Part shown: positions 12,714-16,371 of the stretch, one piece after another | Position numbering within the stretch: position 1 is the first letter of the stretch | Layout: every line of letters begins with the position of its first letter | NCBI GenBank assembly: GCA_042576225.1 | Contig: JBHPCA010000030.1 | Location: 1 to 16,371, forward strand | DNA: 16,371 nt | Source: GWF2-30-66 sp042576225 | GTDB taxonomy: Bacteria; Babelota; Babeliae; Babelales; Vermiphilaceae | Direction of reading: 5' to 3' | Notes under the pieces: generated by a model | What the model saw: the letters and a program-made list of their open reading frames with translations, nothing else | Told to the model about the DNA's origin: nothing | Database searches by the model: none | Translations under genes and position numbers: made by a program

Positions 12714-15605
12714 ATGAAGGGTCGAAAATTAGGGATAGTGATTCTATTATCCATATTTTTAGTTGCATTTTCATCAGTTTTTGTTGAGGCGAAAGTAAAA
12801 ACCTCAAAAAAAGAAAGCACAACAAAGGTCGAGGCTAAAGATTCTAAAAAAGTAGATGAAGCTGAAAATGAGAAAAATCTCGAGAAATTAAAAAAGGAAA
12901 CAAAAGGGCAGCCTATTATTGCTGCCATTATTAAGATAGCTGAAGAAGTTACTAAAAGAATAGAACTGGAAATAAAGCTTTCGGATATTATTGGTCTGGT
13001 AGGGATAACGTCAGGTCCGGTTAAAGATTATTTAGATAAATTTGTTATAAAATCACCAACGGTTGAAGCTGTGATGAATGGGATGAGCATTCGTGGTACA
13101 ATTGTTGTAAATAATAATCCATTGAATGCGATTATAGAGATTGGTAAAAAAGGAAAAAAAAGCAAAGATTCAGACAAAGATAAAGCTGATAAAGATAAAA
13201 AGAAAGACACCAAGAAAGATTCTAAGAAAGATTCTAAGAAAGATGACAAGAAGAGTGGCTTAAAAGAAGTTGGCGGTGGATGGTATGTACTTTTCTATGT
13301 CGAATCACCTGATAAATGGTTACTTTCAGATTATTTTCCCGATACATTTGATATAAAAAAAATGTTGCCGGGACTTGATTTCGATGCTTTTGCAAAAAAG
13401 GGAGAGCCGCTTAAGCCAGATTTTTTTGAATTAGAAGATTCATATTTCTATATTTCTACGGCTGATCTTGATGATCATGGCACAATAGATAAGGTGAGCC
13501 AAGGCGTTGGTTTTAAGGGTAAACTAAAGTTTATAGGTATATTTAGCATTTTCGATAAAATATTTGGCCTTAAGGGGGAACCTATTGAATTTGATGGTGC
13601 AGTAAAGATTCCCAAATTTGTCGGTACGCGGTTTTCTATAAAGATTCCAGCAGAACCTACTATTATACCAGAATATTATTATGTTAAAGGTAAGAAAGTA
13701 ACATTTATTGAAGGATTCAAGGTTACGCTCGCTCCGCAGGAGCTTGGAATAGTATTTACCGAGGGTATTCCATCGCTTAATGCAACCGGTGGCATTAAGG
13801 TTGATCTACCATTTGTAAAAGAAACTTTAGAATTTTATTTAGGTATGAAGTTTGCAGGGACACGATTGAAGTTATTTGGGGGACAAAAAACAAAGCTAGC
13901 AGATCTTTTTGGCATAAAAGACCTAGATGTAAATGCGCTAGAGATCGGGTTGACTTGGGATTTTTTGATTTCTGCTCAGTTAGCAGGCGCTACTGCGGGT
14001 GCAGGTGTGCTGCTAGGACTTCTTCCTGTTGGTGTTATTTTTAAAGGCGGTATGCAATCTGGTAAAAGTAAATTAGATATTGATGCTGACATTTCTTTGC
14101 ATGCGACAAAGGGGCTTGATCTATACTATAACTCTCTTGGCAGTTTGTATGTTAAAGATTTTATTAAGTTTTGGCTTGGTACATTGGTAAAAGATCCTAA
14201 AGCTATGGAGGCGTTTCTCAAGACAGTTCCACCATTTGTATTTGAGGATATTAAACTTGAAGCTGCATGGTCAGAAGAGAAAGGAAAGAAATTTGAATTT
14301 TCAGCAGGAAGAGTTGAGCTGATCCCCGATGTGCCCGCAACAGCAATGATAAAAATTTCGGCAGACGGGTTGGTAGGGAATGCTTCTATGGGTCCATTGT
14401 TTTTGCCCAACAAAGAGTTCCCTTTCTTAGAAGTTACAAGAAAAGATGATAAAGAAAAAGGTCCTTATTTTGATCTTAAAGCTCTAATTTCACCCCCAGG
14501 ATTTTCTCTCGAATCTGATGGTAGAATAGCTGCTAATTTAGGAGAACTTGGTAAAATAGATTCTGGAACTAAAGTTGATATTTCTGATGAAGGAATAATA
14601 CTTGATACATCGACTAAATTTTTAGATCTAGATGCGTATCTTAAAATAGGAGCTAAACTATTGAGCAAACCTAAAGATTGGTATGTTAAAGGAGGTTTTT
14701 CACAAAAAGTTACAAAAGAAATAAATAAGATTCTTACCAAAGCTTCTAAAGATCTTCTTAACGCAGCAAAAGATTTAAGTAAAATAAGACAAAAAGCCTT
14801 AAAGCAAGATTCCGAGACTATCAAGAAAGTTCAAGCTGAGATAGATAAAGCAAAAAATAAAGCAGTTGCTGACATAAAAGCACACTTTAATAATTTGAAA
14901 AAAGGTACACAGTGGAGAATTAATGAGCTTAAAAAAGAAATTAAAGAATGGAAAAGTGCATGTGGTAAAAAGCCATGGCTTGAAAAACCATGGTGTAATT
15001 TATTCCAAGTAACTTCTCGTGAGATTGCAGTTGCGGCATTGGAAATACACAAGAATATTACATTGAATATTGTAAGTGGTATAGCTCAAATTGGCACGAA
15101 TGCTGCTATGGATGTTGGAAAAATGTTTGCAACGACTGGTGTTACAATTGTGGCTGGAGTTAAACAAACTGGGTTATTGACGGCTGAGATATTCACCAAA
15201 GCGGCAAAAGAGATTACTGAGATTGTGAATTATGTACTTACTCAATTATTTGTAATACACAAGTTTGATTTTGATGCAAATCTTGGCGATCTTGTAAAGC
15301 TGAAATTGCCGTATGTAGAATTGGATTTGACCATTTTTGGAAAGCGACGAGCAGAACCTTTGAGATTGCAGCTTGATGTTAAAAAGCCAGCGAAATTCTT
15401 CATGAATTTGACTAAGTACCTATTTAGCCCAACTCTTGAAAAGACTGATAAAATAGCCAATGGTGCAACGGATGAGGCAGAGAAAAATTTAGAAAAAGCT
15501 ACATCTGAAGCAAACAAAAAACTTATAGAGCTAAAAGAGAAAGCAGGTGAGGAAGCACTTAAGGCGAAGAAAGAGGCTAAAGCAAAAGGTACTGCAAGCA
15601 AATAA
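12714..15605 (+). CDS. Large exported Lys-rich protein of unknown function
   Basis: I do not recognise this 963-aa protein. ATG 12714 has a strong ribosome site, AGGGGGAG, at 12704-12711. Residues 1-26 are a signal peptide (LGIVILLSIFLVAFSSVF, probable cut after VEA). A Lys/Glu-rich helix follows to about 65. Residues 145-181 are an almost pure Lys/Asp tract containing four KKD(T/S/S/D) units. From about 185 to 660 it is beta-rich with Gly turns. From about 664 to 760 it is amphipathic helix/coiled coil. A mixed hydrophobic region follows, and the last 50 residues are a Lys/Glu/Ala helix. The only two cysteines, Cys750 and Cys761, lie in ACGKKPWLEKPWC and could form a disulphide after export. 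It ends 80 nt before a convergent gene, with a hairpin between. Periplasmic or surface location is well supported; its job is unknown. Confidence 0.85.
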   Translation: MKGRKLGIVILLSIFLVAFSSVFVEAKVKTSKKESTTKVEAKDSKKVDEAENEKNLEKLKKETKGQPIIAAIIKIAEEVTKRIELEIKLSDIIGLVGITSGPVKDYLDKFVIKSPTVEAVMNGMSIRGTIVVNNNPLNAIIEIGKKGKKSKDSDKDKADKDKKKDTKKDSKKDSKKDDKKSGLKEVGGGWYVLFYVESPDKWLLSDYFPDTFDIKKMLPGLDFDAFAKKGEPLKPDFFELEDSYFYISTADLDDHGTIDKVSQGVGFKGKLKFIGIFSIFDKIFGLKGEPIEFDGAVKIPKFVGTRFSIKIPAEPTIIPEYYYVKGKKVTFIEGFKVTLAPQELGIVFTEGIPSLNATGGIKVDLPFVKETLEFYLGMKFAGTRLKLFGGQKTKLADLFGIKDLDVNALEIGLTWDFLISAQLAGATAGAGVLLGLLPVGVIFKGGMQSGKSKLDIDADISLHATKGLDLYYNSLGSLYVKDFIKFWLGTLVKDPKAMEAFLKTVPPFVFEDIKLEAAWSEEKGKKFEFSAGRVELIPDVPATAMIKISADGLVGNASMGPLFLPNKEFPFLEVTRKDDKEKGPYFDLKALISPPGFSLESDGRIAANLGELGKIDSGTKVDISDEGIILDTSTKFLDLDAYLKIGAKLLSKPKDWYVKGGFSQKVTKEINKILTKASKDLLNAAKDLSKIRQKALKQDSETIKKVQAEIDKAKNKAVADIKAHFNNLKKGTQWRINELKKEIKEWKSACGKKPWLEKPWCNLFQVTSREIAVAALEIHKNITLNIVSGIAQIGTNAAMDVGKMFATTGVTIVAGVKQTGLLTAEIFTKAAKEITEIVNYVLTQLFVIHKFDFDANLGDLVKLKLPYVELDLTIFGKRRAEPLRLQLDVKKPAKFFMNLTKYLFSPTLEKTDKIANGATDEAEKNLEKATSEANKKLIELKEKAGEEALKAKKEAKAKGTASK
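13200..13247 (+). repeat. Four tandem 12-bp repeats in the 963-aa gene
   Basis: Units of 12 bp start at 13200, 13212, 13224 and 13236; the second and third are identical (AAGAAAGATTCT). They encode KKDT, KKDS, KKDS and KKDD. Being a multiple of three, changes in copy number would leave the frame intact. Confidence 0.85.
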
Positions 15606-15640
15606 TCAAATAAGTTTATAGATATTTTTACAAAAACTAT

Positions 15641-15668
15641 TGGGGCTGCCTGTTATAGCGCGGCCCCA
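15641..15668. terminator. GC-rich hairpin between convergent genes
   Basis: TGGGGCTG (15641-15648) pairs with CGGCCCCA (15661-15668) over 8 bp with one wobble and a 12-nt loop. It lies 35 nt after one stop and 16 nt after the other stop on the opposite strand. T-tracts are short on both sides (ACTTTC on +, AATAGTTTTT on -), so it is a plausible but weak two-way terminator. Confidence 0.6.
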
Positions 15669-15684
15669 CTTTCAATGCAGAAAA

Positions 15685-16371
15685 TTATCTGACAATCAGG
15701 CCTTGTTTATATGCCCGAGCTTTAGCTTCACCTTCAAATAAAGCCTGTACAAGATGTGTTTCTTTGTTGGTGATAAATTGCTCTTGTTCTTCTATTTGGA
15801 ACATAAGCAAATTTGCAGATAATAGTTTATTTTTAAAATCTTGGTAAAACTCTATTGGTAGTTCATGTCCAGTTATATCCAAGAAGAAGCAAAATCTATG
15901 GACTATTGACCAGTAAAGATCGTCCAAATTGTCCATGTCGGCCATTATCTTTTTTTGAGAGAAGTTTTTCACGGCTTTTGAGGTTGATTGAAAAAGATCC
16001 CAAATGTTTGTATGATCTTCAGGGCTCCATATAAGCTTGCCAAATGCAAGTTCCAAAAATCTTGCCAGTACCTGTCTTAAGTGCTCTAAGTTAACATGGA
16101 CTTCTATATTATTGTTGAGATTTGCTTTATACGCTTGATTGGTTTGTTTCTGTAGTGTAGCAACTATATTTCCAGATATGTCATGTAAAAATTTTTTTGG
16201 GTCAATTTTGAATTTGGCAAAACCTTGTAAAAAAGTATTGTACATCATGTTGCTTACTAGTTTGTCGAGTTTTTTGTTTTGTTCAAGAAAATTTATTTTT
16301 GGTGGCTCAAAATAATGTTTTGTTAATTCTGGCATGATTTCCAGAAGTTCTATAAGAGCATAAGAATTTAC
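15685..16371 (-). CDS. Helical protein of unknown function (5' end may lie outside window)
   Basis: I do not recognise this family. The frame stays open from the stop at 15685 to the right window edge, giving 228 visible codons. An ATG at 16335 would give 216 aa, but its upstream sequence has only a weak GGAA, and the twelve codons before it (VNSYALIELLEI) read like protein. I therefore mark it as possibly 5'-partial. It has no signal peptide and no membrane helix in the visible part. It is predicted mostly helical, with long polar helices (KNKLLSANLLMFQIEEQEQF and others), which suggests a cytoplasmic protein. It converges with the 963-aa gene. Confidence 0.75.
   Translation of the reverse strand, partial: VNSYALIELLEIMPELTKHYFEPPKINFLEQNKKLDKLVSNMMYNTFLQGFAKFKIDPKKFLHDISGNIVATLQKQTNQAYKANLNNNIEVHVNLEHLRQVLARFLELAFGKLIWSPEDHTNIWDLFQSTSKAVKNFSQKKIMADMDNLDDLYWSIVHRFCFFLDITGHELPIEFYQDFKNKLLSANLLMFQIEEQEQFITNKETHLVQALFEGEAKARAYKQGLIVR

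Noticed and set aside
13200..13247. 12-bp tandem repeats as a regulatory or CRISPR-like repeat
   Set aside because: They are in frame and code for KKD(S/T/D) units within a long exported protein.

Overview
The window is AT-rich, Gram-negative bacterial DNA. It carries tandem ankyrin-repeat membrane proteins, a peptidoglycan-precursor flippase (murJ), an Ap4A-type Nudix hydrolase, an initiator tRNA, acpS and a comM-like ATPase. It also carries three exported proteins with no family I recognise, one of which looks like an outer-membrane beta-barrel ending in Phe. Ankyrin proteins, low GC and many unknown exported proteins suit a host-associated bacterium. My best guess is Candidatus Dependentiae (TM6/Babeliales); this is an inference from style of gene content, not a proven placement.

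Layout. (1) 1-2288: two tandem paralogous ankyrin genes on the + strand; the first is cut by the left window edge. (2) 2289-2873: a 585-nt non-coding gap with three copies of a GC-rich REP-like repeat, two of them forming a near-160-nt inverted-repeat element. (3) 2874-4927: murJ and a Nudix hydrolase in one + strand unit. (4) 4934-5392: a small two-hydrophobic-segment protein on the - strand, flanked by two copies of a 36-nt stretch of the Nudix gene, which suggests a small insertion between the Nudix gene and the tRNA. (5) 5529-5605: initiator tRNA-fMet (-) with a strong sigma70-like promoter. (6) 5750-7759: comM then acpS, a - strand pair. (7) 8032-12546: a + strand pair for a ~1041-aa exported, probably beta-propeller protein and a 453-aa putative outer-membrane barrel with a Cys/Gly-rich insert, closed by a clear Rho-independent terminator. 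(8) 12714-15605: a 963-aa exported Lys-rich protein. (9) 15685-16371: a convergent - strand helical protein of unknown function, open at the right edge, separated from (8) by a GC-rich hairpin.

The housekeeping genes concern cell-wall lipid II export (MurJ), alarmone/dinucleotide clearance (Nudix), carrier-protein activation (AcpS), DNA uptake or recombination (ComM) and translation initiation (tRNA-fMet). The accessory material is surface- or envelope-directed: ankyrin proteins anchored by a signal peptide plus membrane segment, a secreted large protein coupled to a putative barrel, and a large exported Lys-rich protein. The least explained parts are the 8032-12546 surface locus, the 963-aa protein, and the ankyrin pair with its repeat cluster.
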